Positions 8,602 to 17,094 of a stretch of 64,000 nucleotides of DNA are shown here, piece by piece (the first letter of the stretch is position 1; each line of letters opens with the position of its first letter). The notes beneath the pieces were generated by a model. The model was not told the DNA's origin. It did no database searches and was given only the letters and a program-made list of their open reading frames with translations. The position numbers and the translations under genes are program-made. The stretch is from Bacillus shivajii (GTDB lineage Bacteria; Bacillota; Bacilli; Bacillales; Salisediminibacteriaceae), in assembly GCF_020519665.1 (NCBI RefSeq), contig NZ_CP084703.1, forward strand, positions 930,001-994,000, written 5' to 3'.

Positions 8602-8880
8602 ATGTCGCAAGTAAACTTAAGAACCCGCAAGTAAAAGGTGAAAGTCGCAAGTAAAGGATGAAAATCGCAAGTAAAGGGTGAAAGTCGCAAGTAAAGGGTG
8701 AAAGTCGCAAGTAAAGGGTGAAAGTCGCAAGTAAAGGGTGAAAGTCGCAAGTAAAGGGTGAAAGTCGCAAGTAAATGATGAAAGTCGCAAGTAAATGATG
8801 AAAGTCGCAAGTAAAGGTAGATAGTCACAAGTAAACATGAGAACTCGCAAGTAAAGGATCAAACTCGCAAGTAAAAGGAA
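8601..8880 (+). repeat. 20-bp tandem array, 14 units
   Basis: Fourteen consecutive units of exactly 20 bp, consensus AAAGTCGCAAGTAAAGGGTG; central units are identical, outer ones diverge. It starts at the stop codon of the upstream gene. Long open frames on the minus strand arise because 20 is not a multiple of 3; they have no start context and are not genes. Confidence 0.95.
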
Positions 8881-8887
8881 CTCTTAA

Positions 8888-8947
8888 AAAGTGATGAACA
8901 AACCGGAAAAGTGATGAACAAATCAAGAAAGTGATGAACAAATCAAG
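8888..8947 (+). repeat. 20-bp tandem array, 3 units, second type
   Basis: Three units of AAAGTGATGAACAAATCAAG, again 20 bp, immediately after the first array but out of phase and with a different sequence. It shares with the first the pattern AAAGT-N3-RRRY-AAA. Confidence 0.9.
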
Positions 8948-9009
8948 AAACGCGAGAAACATACCAACAAATTTAATCACGCCACCTATATTCTCAGCGA
9001 AAACCTAAA

Positions 9010-9041
9010 AACGAGCTTGGCACCACCGCCAAGCTCGTTTC
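9010..9041 (-). terminator. Terminator of the tldD-tldE operon
   Basis: AAACGAGCTTGGC and GCCAAGCTCGTTT form a 13-bp stem with a 6-nt loop. On the minus strand it ends in TTTTT, directly after the tldE stop. Confidence 0.85.
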
Positions 9042-9046
9042 CACAA

Positions 9047-10399
9047 TTATTTTCCTGCAATAGATAGCATTCCAACTTTTAAACTAGGGGACCCAACATA
9101 GCCACCAGATGGCATTCCAAAATCAAGGTCTTCTCCAATTCCTTCGACTTGCTCAAGCATTTCGAAAAAGTTGCCTGCTACGGTAATTTGGTTCACAGGG
9201 CGATCAATTTTACCGTCTTTCACTAAGTAACCATTCGCAGCTAGTGAAAAGTCTCCAGATATCGGGTTCGCACCTGAGTGTAGTCCTTGTAAATCTGTGA
9301 TGACCATCGCTTCTTTTTCAGCTCCGACCAAATCGTTATACGTGACTTCGCCTGGTTCAATAAATAAGTTAGAAGGCGAAACAGTGATCGTGCCTTTATA
9401 AGAGGATTTATTAGCGTGTCCAGTTGATGCAACGTTATCTTTATGTGCAGTTTTTAAGTTGTGGAAAAACGTTTTTAATACGCCTTCGTCTACAACATTT
9501 AATTTCTTCGTTGCGACACCTTCACTATCAAAAGTACGTGTTGCAAAGCCTTCTTTTAAATGAGGGTCATCAACAATCGTAACGTTACTATTTGCAATTG
9601 TTTCTCCTAATTTTTTCGTAAGTCTTGATTTCCCTTTTTGAACATTCTCTGCAGAAAAAGATGATGAAAAAACATTTAGTAGTGAAGCCGCAGCTGTATT
9701 TCTTAGAATGACAGGATAATCTTTACTGTCTACCGTGTCTGCACCTAAGAAACTGAGTGCTTCTTCTGTCACTTCTTTTGCGATCTTCTTTGGATCTAAA
9801 GTAGAAAAGTCACGAGTTAAGTTTAATTTCGCTGCACTTTTAATGTCTTCTCCTTCTTTTGCAACAACTGATAGAAAGATATAGACGACGTTGCCTTTTT
9901 CTCTTTTTTCTAGTCCTTTCGTATTGGCGATCATTTTCTCGACATCATTTGATTCTAGTAAACAATAGTTCACGCTAGAAACCTTATCACTAAGAGCAAA
10001 ACATTCTTCTTCCACTTGTTTTAGTAGGGAAACTTTTGCTTCGTTCGATACGTCCGCAAGCTCTTCACTAAATAGTTCTAATGACTCGTAATGGTTAGAT
10101 CCTTCAAAGATCACTTCTTTATCATCGTTGTCTTTAATAGATGCATGGTCTTTACTTTCGTTTAATAATAGGTTAATTGAATCTTCATCGACTTTTTCGG
10201 TATAGGCATAACCCATTTGACCGTTATACATTCCACGAAAAGCTACGCCACCTTCTTTTGCAAGGTCGTAACTGTCAATGTCACCTTTATAAACTTTCGT
10301 ACTAAATTTTGTATTGCTTTGATAATATATTTCCATATCGGAAAAACCGAGAGTTTTGCCTTTTTCAAAAAGTTGATCCTTAAATTGTAAAATGTCCAT
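9047..10399 (-). CDS. tldE: TldE/PmbA, partner subunit of TldD protease
   Basis: 450 residues of the TldD/PmbA family. It lacks the HExxxH zinc motif seen in the upstream partner, as expected for TldE, which pairs with TldD to form a peptidase chamber that trims unfolded peptides and matures some ribosomal peptides. C-terminal landmarks: GLHSGANPISGDFSLAANGYLVKDG and VAGNFFEMLEQVEGIGEDL. It starts 3 bp after the tldD stop, so the two are cotranscribed and probably coupled. Confidence 0.93.
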   Translation of the reverse strand: MDILQFKDQLFEKGKTLGFSDMEIYYQSNTKFSTKVYKGDIDSYDLAKEGGVAFRGMYNGQMGYAYTEKVDEDSINLLLNESKDHASIKDNDDKEVIFEGSNHYESLELFSEELADVSNEAKVSLLKQVEEECFALSDKVSSVNYCLLESNDVEKMIANTKGLEKREKGNVVYIFLSVVAKEGEDIKSAAKLNLTRDFSTLDPKKIAKEVTEEALSFLGADTVDSKDYPVILRNTAAASLLNVFSSSFSAENVQKGKSRLTKKLGETIANSNVTIVDDPHLKEGFATRTFDSEGVATKKLNVVDEGVLKTFFHNLKTAHKDNVASTGHANKSSYKGTITVSPSNLFIEPGEVTYNDLVGAEKEAMVITDLQGLHSGANPISGDFSLAANGYLVKDGKIDRPVNQITVAGNFFEMLEQVEGIGEDLDFGMPSGGYVGSPSLKVGMLSIAGK

Positions 10400-10402
10400 C
10401 GT

Positions 10403-11791
10403 TTATTGCCCCTTTCTTCCACCGACCGTAATTTCACTTACTCGGATCATCGGCTGACCAACATTTGCAGGGATGGAACCACTTAGAGACCCGCACATAC
10501 CTTGACCGTGAGCTAGATTGTTACCGACCATATCTACTTTTTGTAATGTTTTCGGACCATTGCCAATTAACGTAGCACCACGAACAGGTTCAGCGATTTT
10601 CCCATCACGTACAATGTAGCCTTCATTTATCGCGAAGTTATAATCACCCGTTGCTGGATTGACAGAGCCACCACCCATATATTTTGCATAAATGCCGTAC
10701 TCTGTATTGGCGATTATTTCTTCTGGAGTAGACTTACCTGGCGCAATAAATGTGTTTGTCATCCTTGAAGTAGGGGCGAACTTATAAGATTCCCTTCTGC
10801 TTGAGCCTGTAGATTCTGTGCCCATACGGCGAGCTCCTAATTTATCAATTAAGTACCCTTTTAAAATACCATTTTCGATTAATACGTTTTTGCGCGTGGC
10901 TTCTCCTTCATCGTCGACATTTGCAGAACCCCATTCATTCGCTAATGTACCGTCATCAATATATGTGACAATATCAGGAGCAACCTTTTCTCCGACACGG
11001 TCAGCAAATACAGAGTTTTTCTTAGCAACAGACGTTGCTTCTAATCCATGACCACAAGCTTCATGGAAAATAACGCCCCCAAACTCATTATCGATAATGA
11101 CTGGGAATTTACCACTTGGACAAGGATCAGCATCGAGCATCGTTACAGCAATTCGTGCTGCTTCTTTTCCGTAATGATGAAGGTCAATGTCTTCAAAAAA
11201 TTCAAAGCCTTTATGTGCACCAGGTCCGTAAAAACCTGTTTGCATTTCATTGCCTTTGGTTGCAACAGTCTGCGCAGCTAAACGAGTGCGAATTCTTTGG
11301 TCTTCGACGAAAGTTCCTTCAGAATTAGCAATCAATACTTGCTGATCTTCATCTGCATAATTAACCGTAACTTGAGAAATATTTTCGTGATAGTTTTTTG
11401 CAACATCATAAACTTCTCTTAATACATTCACTTTCTTTGCTTTTGGAACCTCTCGAGGAATATGTAAAATAGGGTGCTGGTTTGCGAAGGACTTGTGTGT
11501 GAAGTTTAGTGTAATCTCTTTTGGTTCTCCAGTAATAGCTTGAGCAGCTTGGCGAGCAACGGAAATCAAAGATTCTCGATCATGTTCGTTCGTGTAGGCA
11601 TATACACTGTTTAACCCTTGGAAAATTCGAATACCTACCCCAAAATCTCTACCTGAAATCCCATTTTCTACTTTGCCACCAACAAATGCGATGTTTGAAT
11701 TAAACTTGTCTTCAACGAAAACCTCTGCAAAGTCTCCGCCAGTACTTAATGCGGCTGTGATCATATCTTCAACTAATGATTGCTGAAGCAT
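10403..11791 (-). CDS. tldD: TldD zinc metallopeptidase
   Basis: 462 residues with the zinc-binding HEACGH at 243-248 (HExxxH), and the C-terminal GGSVNPATGDYNFAINEGYIVRDGK typical of the family. Cytosolic; acts as a heterodimer with TldE encoded just downstream. Start ATG at 11791 follows AAGGAGGGGA. No precursor peptide gene for a ribosomal natural product was found nearby, so a general peptide-degrading role is likelier here. Confidence 0.95.
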   Translation of the reverse strand: MLQQSLVEDMITAALSTGGDFAEVFVEDKFNSNIAFVGGKVENGISGRDFGVGIRIFQGLNSVYAYTNEHDRESLISVARQAAQAITGEPKEITLNFTHKSFANQHPILHIPREVPKAKKVNVLREVYDVAKNYHENISQVTVNYADEDQQVLIANSEGTFVEDQRIRTRLAAQTVATKGNEMQTGFYGPGAHKGFEFFEDIDLHHYGKEAARIAVTMLDADPCPSGKFPVIIDNEFGGVIFHEACGHGLEATSVAKKNSVFADRVGEKVAPDIVTYIDDGTLANEWGSANVDDEGEATRKNVLIENGILKGYLIDKLGARRMGTESTGSSRRESYKFAPTSRMTNTFIAPGKSTPEEIIANTEYGIYAKYMGGGSVNPATGDYNFAINEGYIVRDGKIAEPVRGATLIGNGPKTLQKVDMVGNNLAHGQGMCGSLSGSIPANVGQPMIRVSEITVGGRKGQ

Positions 11792-12162
11792 TTTTTCCCC
11801 TCCTTATATTAGCAAAAACAATTTTTAAAATGTTCTAAAAGTTTAGAAACTACCATCTTAGACTAGCATACACAAACAAAGTTGTAAATTTCTATATGAT
11901 AGTATTTGACGAGTGAGGGTGCTTTTATATAGGAGAGACGCCTCCGGATAATGCAACAAACAAAACATCTAATAATCACATTGTGCAGCATTGTTACATG
12001 CAACTGCAAAGCAGCGTAGTCGACGGATGCAGCCTCATAGCGATAAGAGATGTAGCTAAAAAATATTGGTGACGTTGTAAAGGAAGGTCGAGCGAGTAAG
12101 ATAACCATTCGTGATATTGATGACGTTGCGACCTTTTTACTTCATAAGGGCAACTATGTTCA
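11792..12162. other. Intergenic gap with possible gene remnant
   Basis: About 370 bp. Plus-strand bases 12064-12190 read GDVVKEGRASKITIRDIDD... without a start, preceded by stops in that frame; this could be a decayed coding tail but no family is recognised with confidence. The minus-strand open frame at 11863-12108 lacks a ribosome binding site. The tldD promoter should lie near 11800-11870. Confidence 0.4.
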
Positions 12163-12197
12163 TAAAAAAATAGAATGTGCTTTTACACACATTCTAT
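12163..12197 (-). terminator. Terminator of doxX-like gene
   Basis: ATAGAATGTG and CACATTCTAT pair (10 bp, 8-nt loop); on the minus strand seven T follow. Located just after the doxX-like stop. Confidence 0.85.
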
Positions 12198-12213
12198 CGT
12201 GAATGATTAGAAA

Positions 12214-12717
12214 TTATGCAGTTTGCCCTGCAGGAGTTGCCCCTTTATTTTTAAATAGTTTTGCACGAAGGTAAGGAATAACCCAGTAGTCTCCGCCGTA
12301 ACGACCAGCGTTGTAACCAGCAGCGATAACGAAGATACTAATTAAAATCAGGAATGGGTTTGAAGAGACAGTACCTGCAAACATAAACGCAAAGTTCATC
12401 ATCATGCCGAAGAAAACAGCAGCTGTTGTTAATACGCCTAGAAGTAAGCCCAATCCGACTAAAAGCTCTCCCCATGCGACCATAAAGCTAAAAGCACCAG
12501 CATTTGCTAAAGCAAAGTTCTCGATAAATGCGTGGTATGTTGGGTATTGCTCCATGACAGCTTCATTATTTACAACACCATTTAAATAGCCTGATGCGTC
12601 AAAACCTCCAGTTACTTTCGACCAGCCAGCAGTTAACCATTGCCAACCTAAATATACTCGTAATACCGTTAAGATTGCAGCAGCAATTGAATTATTTCTA
12701 AGAAAATCCATAAACAT
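12214..12717 (-). CDS. DoxX-family membrane protein
   Basis: 167 residues from the ATG at 12717, chosen because GGAAGGGGAG lies 6 nt before it; a TTG further upstream overlaps that site. Four hydrophobic segments (about 10-30, 65-88, 90-112, 115-135) and the early motif RVYLGWQWLTAGWSKVTGG typical of DoxX. Family members sit in the membrane and are linked to quinone-dependent redox or thiosulfate oxidation in some organisms, but the Bacillus role is unsettled. Single-gene unit with its own terminator. Confidence 0.85.
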   Translation of the reverse strand: MFMDFLRNNSIAAAILTVLRVYLGWQWLTAGWSKVTGGFDASGYLNGVVNNEAVMEQYPTYHAFIENFALANAGAFSFMVAWGELLVGLGLLLGVLTTAAVFFGMMMNFAFMFAGTVSSNPFLILISIFVIAAGYNAGRYGGDYWVIPYLRAKLFKNKGATPAGQTA

Positions 12718-12781
12718 GAAAATCTCCCCTTCCAATCAATTTTTATTGAACAATAAGTGCTGTTAGTTATTATTTTGCTTA

Positions 12782-12797
12782 GTTAGCGGCCACTAAC
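12782..12797. promoter_or_regulatory. Inverted repeat upstream of doxX-like gene
   Basis: GTTAGCGGCCACTAAC is a near-perfect 16-bp palindrome about 65 bp before the doxX-like start, with a further AACTAAC direct repeat nearer the gene. It could be an operator for a redox- or quinone-sensing repressor, which are common for doxX-like genes; the regulator is unknown. Confidence 0.35.
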
Positions 12798-12942
12798 GAT
12801 TTCTTAATTACATTGTAAAATAGTTTATTAGGACTTTGGTGGTGTAATAATGAACAAACTGTAACAGGAAAGTGAAGGATTTGTGAAAAGGTGAACATAA
12901 TAAAGTAATATGTTTATAAACGTTGTAAAAGTAATAAAAATG

Positions 12943-13215
12943 CTATGAATGAATCTGAAATTGACGCTCATTTTCTTGTAAAGGGGTCTCGTTAACCGTA
13001 ATATGTTCCACATATGCTGGGTATGGTGCTCGCTTCAGTTGGGCTAAGAATGTTTCTAGTTCTCTTTCTTTCCCTTGTCCTTCAAACTCGACCGTCCCAT
13101 CGAAATTATTTTTAACCCAACCAGTTAAATTGTGTTCTGTCGCAAGTTGCTGCGTAGTGTAACGAAAACCAACGCCTTGAACGCGTCCTTTAACAATCCC
13201 ATGAAATCTTTTCAT
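12943..13215 (-). CDS. acyP: Acylphosphatase
   Basis: 90 residues, standard size. Conserved phosphate loop GRVQGVGFR (residues 10-18, catalytic Arg18) and GWVKNNFDGTVEF with the catalytic Asn. It hydrolyses acyl phosphates such as acetyl phosphate or 1,3-bisphosphoglycerate in the cytosol. ATG follows ACGGAGGTATTCAT. Monocistronic. Confidence 0.95.
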   Translation of the reverse strand: MKRFHGIVKGRVQGVGFRYTTQQLATEHNLTGWVKNNFDGTVEFEGQGKERELETFLAQLKRAPYPAYVEHITVNETPLQENERQFQIHS

Positions 13216-13274
13216 ATGAATACCTCCGTTTCAATCGTTCTTCTCATATATTTTTTCCCGATAAATCTCGTTTT

Positions 13275-13609
13275 TAACATAGGCTCTGTTAAAGGACAGT
13301 GTTGATTTCCAGTGAATTTGTAAAAGGCGGCGACTCCAGCACAAGCATCAGCCTCTCGAATAAGCTACGAACTGCTTCGACGCATCAAGCTACGTAGCAA
13401 AGCTTGTAGAGGAAGACGCAGGAAAAGCAATAGGCGAAGATCTAACAGGACTTTAGTCCTGTTTAGCTGAGGCATTTCCTGCGGCAAAGAAGACACTATG
13501 AAAGGAAACGGAGTGAAGCTTGAGTGGATGTCGCACTTGTGCCTAGTGGTGAAAGCGTCCGCCTTTAACGATGAAAAATCAACAACAAACTTTAACATAG
13601 CCTTAACAT
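13275..13609 (+). repeat. Dispersed MITE-like element, family B copy 2
   Basis: Element 13281-13603 begins AGGCTCTGTTAAAG...TGTTGATTT and ends in the inverted equivalent AAATCAACA...CTTTAACATAGCCT. Both sides carry TAACAT (13275-13280, 13604-13609), a likely target duplication. The core shares GCGGCAAAGAAGACACTATG...GGATGTCGCACTTGTGCC with copy 1 at 2161-2300, and contains a hairpin AACAGGAC/GTCCTGTT at 13447-13466. Non-coding, no transposase. Confidence 0.75.
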
Positions 13610-13695
13610 AAAAGAGTAGGAGAATTTGTTGTTACAAATGGTAGAGTGTCTGCTATAATCATGGAGTTGAAAAAAGAGAGGAGCGGGGGATAAAC

Positions 13696-14442
13696 ATGTT
13701 TCGAACAATTTTATGGTTTATTTATTTTTTCGGATATTTAATTTATTCACTGCCAAACTTGTGGAAAGCAGAGCGTTTAAAAAAACAAGGTGATACGAAA
13801 GCATATCAAAATCATGTAGATGCCATTACGACAAAGTGGGCAAAGTCGCTAATTCGGGTAGCTGGTGGGAATGTTCACGTTAAAGGAAAAGAGAAGATCC
13901 CAAAAGATGAAACATTACTTATTGTATGTAATCACGTCGGAAACTTTGATATTCCCGTGTTACTAGGACATTTAGGAGTGAAAATTAGTTTTATCTCAAA
14001 AGTAGAAGTCAAGAAGATCCCTATTGTCCGTTCGTGGATGAAGCATATGAATTGTGTGTTCATGAATCGAAAAAACAAAAGGGAAGCGATCCAAGCAATC
14101 ATTGATGGGGCACGAAATCTACAAAACGGGCAACATGTCGTTATTTTTCCTGAAGGGACTCGAAGTAAGGGAGGCGATGTGAAGCGGTTTAAAAAAGGAA
14201 GCTTTAAACTAGCAACAAAATCAAAGGCAACGATTTTACCGGTCACTATGGAAGGAACGCACCAGATGATGGAAGGAAATCGTAATTTCATTCGACCTGC
14301 CGATGTTTTTGTAACAATATCTGATCCCATTAGAGTACATCAAGAGCATGATGAAATGGACTTGCAGCAGTTAGCACATATCGTCCAGGAACAAGTAGAA
14401 AGTAAGCTGACAAAAAATAATTGTAAAGAAACAGTTTCATAG
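13696..14442 (+). CDS. plsC: 1-acyl-sn-glycerol-3-phosphate acyltransferase
   Basis: 248 residues. Contains the acyltransferase motifs NHVGNFD (HX4D, about 75-81), an arginine-containing block FMNRKNKREA, and FPEGTRSKGG (about 153-162). It adds the second acyl chain to lysophosphatidate to make phosphatidate for membrane lipids, at the inner face of the membrane; an N-terminal hydrophobic segment (about 3-20) is present. ATG follows GAGAGGAGCGGGGG. A Bacillaceae genome commonly has more than one PlsC-like gene, so specificity is uncertain. Confidence 0.9.
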   Translation: MFRTILWFIYFFGYLIYSLPNLWKAERLKKQGDTKAYQNHVDAITTKWAKSLIRVAGGNVHVKGKEKIPKDETLLIVCNHVGNFDIPVLLGHLGVKISFISKVEVKKIPIVRSWMKHMNCVFMNRKNKREAIQAIIDGARNLQNGQHVVIFPEGTRSKGGDVKRFKKGSFKLATKSKATILPVTMEGTHQMMEGNRNFIRPADVFVTISDPIRVHQEHDEMDLQQLAHIVQEQVESKLTKNNCKETVS

Positions 14443-14455
14443 ATTTATATGAGGG

Positions 14456-14494
14456 ACTGGTAGACGTGTTTAAATGACGTCTACCAGTCTTTTT
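14456..14494 (+). terminator. Terminator of plsC
   Basis: ACTGGTAGACG pairs with CGTCTACCAGT over 11 bp; CTTTTT follows. Confidence 0.9.
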
Positions 14495-14608
14495 CTATTG
14501 AATAGCGGGCTTCTATAACTCCCAAAAGGACAAGCCCATTCAAGCATGTTATTAAATATGACAATTTTTCAACATTAAGTGTGACAAAAATCCGAACACA
14601 CTATTCAA

Positions 14609-14651
14609 AGTGATTTACATCACGATTAAATCAACTGTAACGAATTACCAT
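14609..14651 (+). promoter_or_regulatory. Fnr-type site and promoter of the nos operon
   Basis: AGTGA-TTTACA-TCACG (14609-14624) fits the Bacillus Fnr/CRP-family consensus TGTGA-N6-TCACA. Its centre (14616.5) lies exactly 41.5 bp before a start point implied by the -10-like TACCAT at 14646-14651, the class II activator geometry. No good -35 hexamer is present, as expected for an activated promoter. A site with nearly the same spacing precedes the globin gene at 36110. Confidence 0.6.
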
Positions 14652-14702
14652 TAAGTTTGTAAAAGGTCTTTATGATCAACATCGAGGGAGGGGGGACGAA
14701 GA

Positions 14703-15143
14703 ATGAAATCAAACATTCTTATTTTTGTGATAGGTTTTGCAGTTGCCTTATCAGGGGGCTATTTCATTTTTGGTGATTCAGCGTCTACAAATGAGCAAGT
14801 TCAGCAATCAGCGACAGATGAGGTTGAGGTACAGGATGAAGCAGAGAGTGCAGATGAAGCGAGTGAAGAAAGCACAACAATTGCCGCTGAAGCAAGAATT
14901 CTTGCACAAAAGGGATGTATTAGCTGTCATGCTGTGGAAGGTCTTGATCTTGATGGACCATCAACAGGCCCGGATTTATCCAATGCTTATAACGAAGTAA
15001 AAGCAAAGCATGGCAAATCGTTAGAGGAATATTTAAATGAGCCGACAACAGCGGTTATGGCCAGTTTTGTAGCTGATAATCCATTAACAGATGAAGAAAT
15101 TCAAGCAATTACAGAAGCATTAATACTAGCAAGTGAAGAATGA
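14703..15143 (+). CDS. Membrane-anchored c-type cytochrome of the nos operon
   Basis: 146 residues. An uncleaved N-terminal anchor (about 5-23), a highly acidic linker (about 30-60), then a single c-haem domain with C72-I-S-C75-H76 and a probable distal ligand Met119. Located outside the membrane; expected to deliver electrons to the nitrous oxide reductase encoded immediately after. Comparable small cytochromes (NosC) precede nosZ in other Firmicutes. ATG follows GAGGGAGGGGGGACGA. The acidic linker suits an alkaline or saline exterior. Confidence 0.88.
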   Translation: MKSNILIFVIGFAVALSGGYFIFGDSASTNEQVQQSATDEVEVQDEAESADEASEESTTIAAEARILAQKGCISCHAVEGLDLDGPSTGPDLSNAYNEVKAKHGKSLEEYLNEPTTAVMASFVADNPLTDEEIQAITEALILASEE

Positions 15144-15162
15144 TGTTGAGGGGGGAGTTAAG

Positions 15163-17034
15163 ATGCAAAAACTAATATCAGGTGCTGGTGGTATTATCGC
15201 TGGTCTAATCGTTGCCTTTGTATTTTTCGGGGGAGCGACATTTGGGGAAGCTGAAGAGCAAATGTCGGCGGAAAACAGAAGCAATGCAGAGATGGTTTAC
15301 GTACCACATGGGGAGCACGATGAATATTATTTACTCAATTCAGGAGGGCACTCAGGACAACTATTTGTTTACGGTGTTCCGTCCATGAGACATATTCGTA
15401 CAATACCGGTTTTCACACCAGATCCAGCTACTGGTTATGGATTTGACAAAGAATCAAAGGAAATGCTAGGTGGCTATACATGGGGAGATTTACACCACCC
15501 AGCATTATCAGAAACAGATGGGGATTATGATGGAAACTTTTTATTTGCAACAGATGTCGCCAATAACCGAATTGCTGCCATCGACTTAGCAGATTTCCAT
15601 ACGACTGACATTATGAAGGTCCCTAACATTGGTGGACCTCACTGTGCGGCGTTCGTTACGGAAAATACTGAGTATTTATTTTTACCAACACGTTTTTCTT
15701 TACCATTTGATGATCCGAATGCTTCTTTAGATGATTTTAGTGAAGAGTACCGAGGTGTTATGTCAGCAGTGACATTTGACCAAGAAGCAAAAGAGTTTGA
15801 TATTGCCTATCAAGTCGCTCTTCCACCTTGGAGTTATGACAAAGCAGCGTCAGGTAAAAAGATTTCAGGTGATTGGGCCGTTCTTTCAACGTATAACACC
15901 GAAGAAGCAACAACAAACTTAGAAATTAACGCATCACAAGCTGACCGTGATTACGTCGTTTTATTCAACTGGAGAAACCTTGAAGAGAGAGTTGCTAATG
16001 GTGAATATGAAATGCATAACGGAGAAAAGATGATTTTCCCAGAAAACTTAGATAGTGATATTTACTTAGTACCAGCAGCAAAATCTCCACACGGAATTGA
16101 TGTCACTCCTGATGGAAGACACTTTATTACATCTGGTAAATTAGCTCCAGCGATGACGGTTTTCTCATTCGAAAAAGCATTCGAAGCAATTGAAAACGAA
16201 GACTTTTCTAGTGAACGTAATGGTATTCCAGTATTAAGTTATGAGTCTGTTATGGAAAGAGAAGTTGACCCACCAGGAGCATTAGGGCCGCTTCATACTC
16301 AATTTGACGATCGTGGACATGGTTATACGACAATGTTCATTTCTTCAGAAGTTGTGAAATGGGAGATTGAGACAGGTGAGGTCATTGATCGTCACGATGT
16401 TTGGTATTCTCCTGGTCACTTAGTTACTGCTCACGGGGATACAGTTAATCCGCATGGAAACTATTTAGTCTCATTAAATAAGTTTGCCCTTGACAATTAT
16501 CTTTCTGTAGGGCCATCTCACCCTGAATCGATGGATTTATTTGACATTACTGGGGATGAGATGAGACATCTATCATCAACACCTGTTAACTTAGAGCCAC
16601 ACTATGCGCAAATGGTTCATCGAGATGTGATTAACCCTTTCCATGTATACGAGAGGGATGAAAATAATCCAAACGCCGTTTACGATCAAGCAGATACACG
16701 AATTGAGCGAGACGGTGACAATGTAACAATTTATGGAATTACGATGCGTTCGAAGTTTATCTTTGACGCAGAAGCTAAGCGACCTGATGTCATTGAAGTA
16801 AATGAAGGAGATACAGTTACCCTTCATTTAACGAATACTGACTTTGACCAAGATATTACGCATGGCTTTGGGATCATGGATTACGACCTAAACTTTGAAC
16901 AAATGCCTGGTCAAACGAAGACATTAGAATTTGTTGCCGATAAACCGGGAGTGTTCCCAGTTTACTGTACGAACTTCTGTTCAGCATTACACCAAGAAAT
17001 GACAGGTTACTTAATTGTAAATCCAAAAGAGTAA
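15163..17034 (+). CDS. nosZ: Nitrous oxide reductase NosZ, clade II-like
   Basis: 623 residues from the ATG at 15163, which follows GGGGGGAG at good spacing; a GTG at 15133 overlaps the cytochrome gene. It reduces N2O to N2. The N-terminus is a plain hydrophobic export signal (about 3-25) with no twin arginine, as in clade II enzymes. CuZ-domain histidines include DLHHPALSETDG (H111, H112) and GGPHCAAF (H160), plus SPHGIDVTPDGRH and PHYAQMVH. The C-terminal cupredoxin CuA domain carries C602, C606, H610 and M613 (CTNFCSALHQEM). All key copper ligands appear present. Second gene of the operon; a stem-loop follows. Confidence 0.96.
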   Translation: MQKLISGAGGIIAGLIVAFVFFGGATFGEAEEQMSAENRSNAEMVYVPHGEHDEYYLLNSGGHSGQLFVYGVPSMRHIRTIPVFTPDPATGYGFDKESKEMLGGYTWGDLHHPALSETDGDYDGNFLFATDVANNRIAAIDLADFHTTDIMKVPNIGGPHCAAFVTENTEYLFLPTRFSLPFDDPNASLDDFSEEYRGVMSAVTFDQEAKEFDIAYQVALPPWSYDKAASGKKISGDWAVLSTYNTEEATTNLEINASQADRDYVVLFNWRNLEERVANGEYEMHNGEKMIFPENLDSDIYLVPAAKSPHGIDVTPDGRHFITSGKLAPAMTVFSFEKAFEAIENEDFSSERNGIPVLSYESVMEREVDPPGALGPLHTQFDDRGHGYTTMFISSEVVKWEIETGEVIDRHDVWYSPGHLVTAHGDTVNPHGNYLVSLNKFALDNYLSVGPSHPESMDLFDITGDEMRHLSSTPVNLEPHYAQMVHRDVINPFHVYERDENNPNAVYDQADTRIERDGDNVTIYGITMRSKFIFDAEAKRPDVIEVNEGDTVTLHLTNTDFDQDITHGFGIMDYDLNFEQMPGQTKTLEFVADKPGVFPVYCTNFCSALHQEMTGYLIVNPKE

Positions 17035-17041
17035 TAAATAG

Positions 17042-17071
17042 GCAGGAGGGGAAGTAGTCTCCCTTTCCTGC
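17042..17071 (+). terminator. Intra-operon stem-loop after nosZ
   Basis: GCAGGAGGGGA and TCCCTTTCCTGC pair imperfectly around AGTAGTC, then TTGTATTTT. It may partly terminate or protect the 3' end so that nosZ mRNA exceeds that of the assembly genes. Weak terminator at best. Confidence 0.5.
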
Positions 17072-17094
17072 TTGTATTTTAGGAGATGAATGTC

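Noticed and set aside
8519-8862. Overlapping minus-strand open frames with repeats such as LSPFTCDFHPLLAT
   Set aside because: They are translations of the 20-bp tandem array in its three frames, with no ribosome binding site; not genes.
11863-12190. Minus-strand open frame and a plus-strand stretch GDVVKEGRASKITIRDIDD
   Set aside because: The first lacks any start signal; the second has no start and stops nearby. A decayed gene is possible but not supportable.
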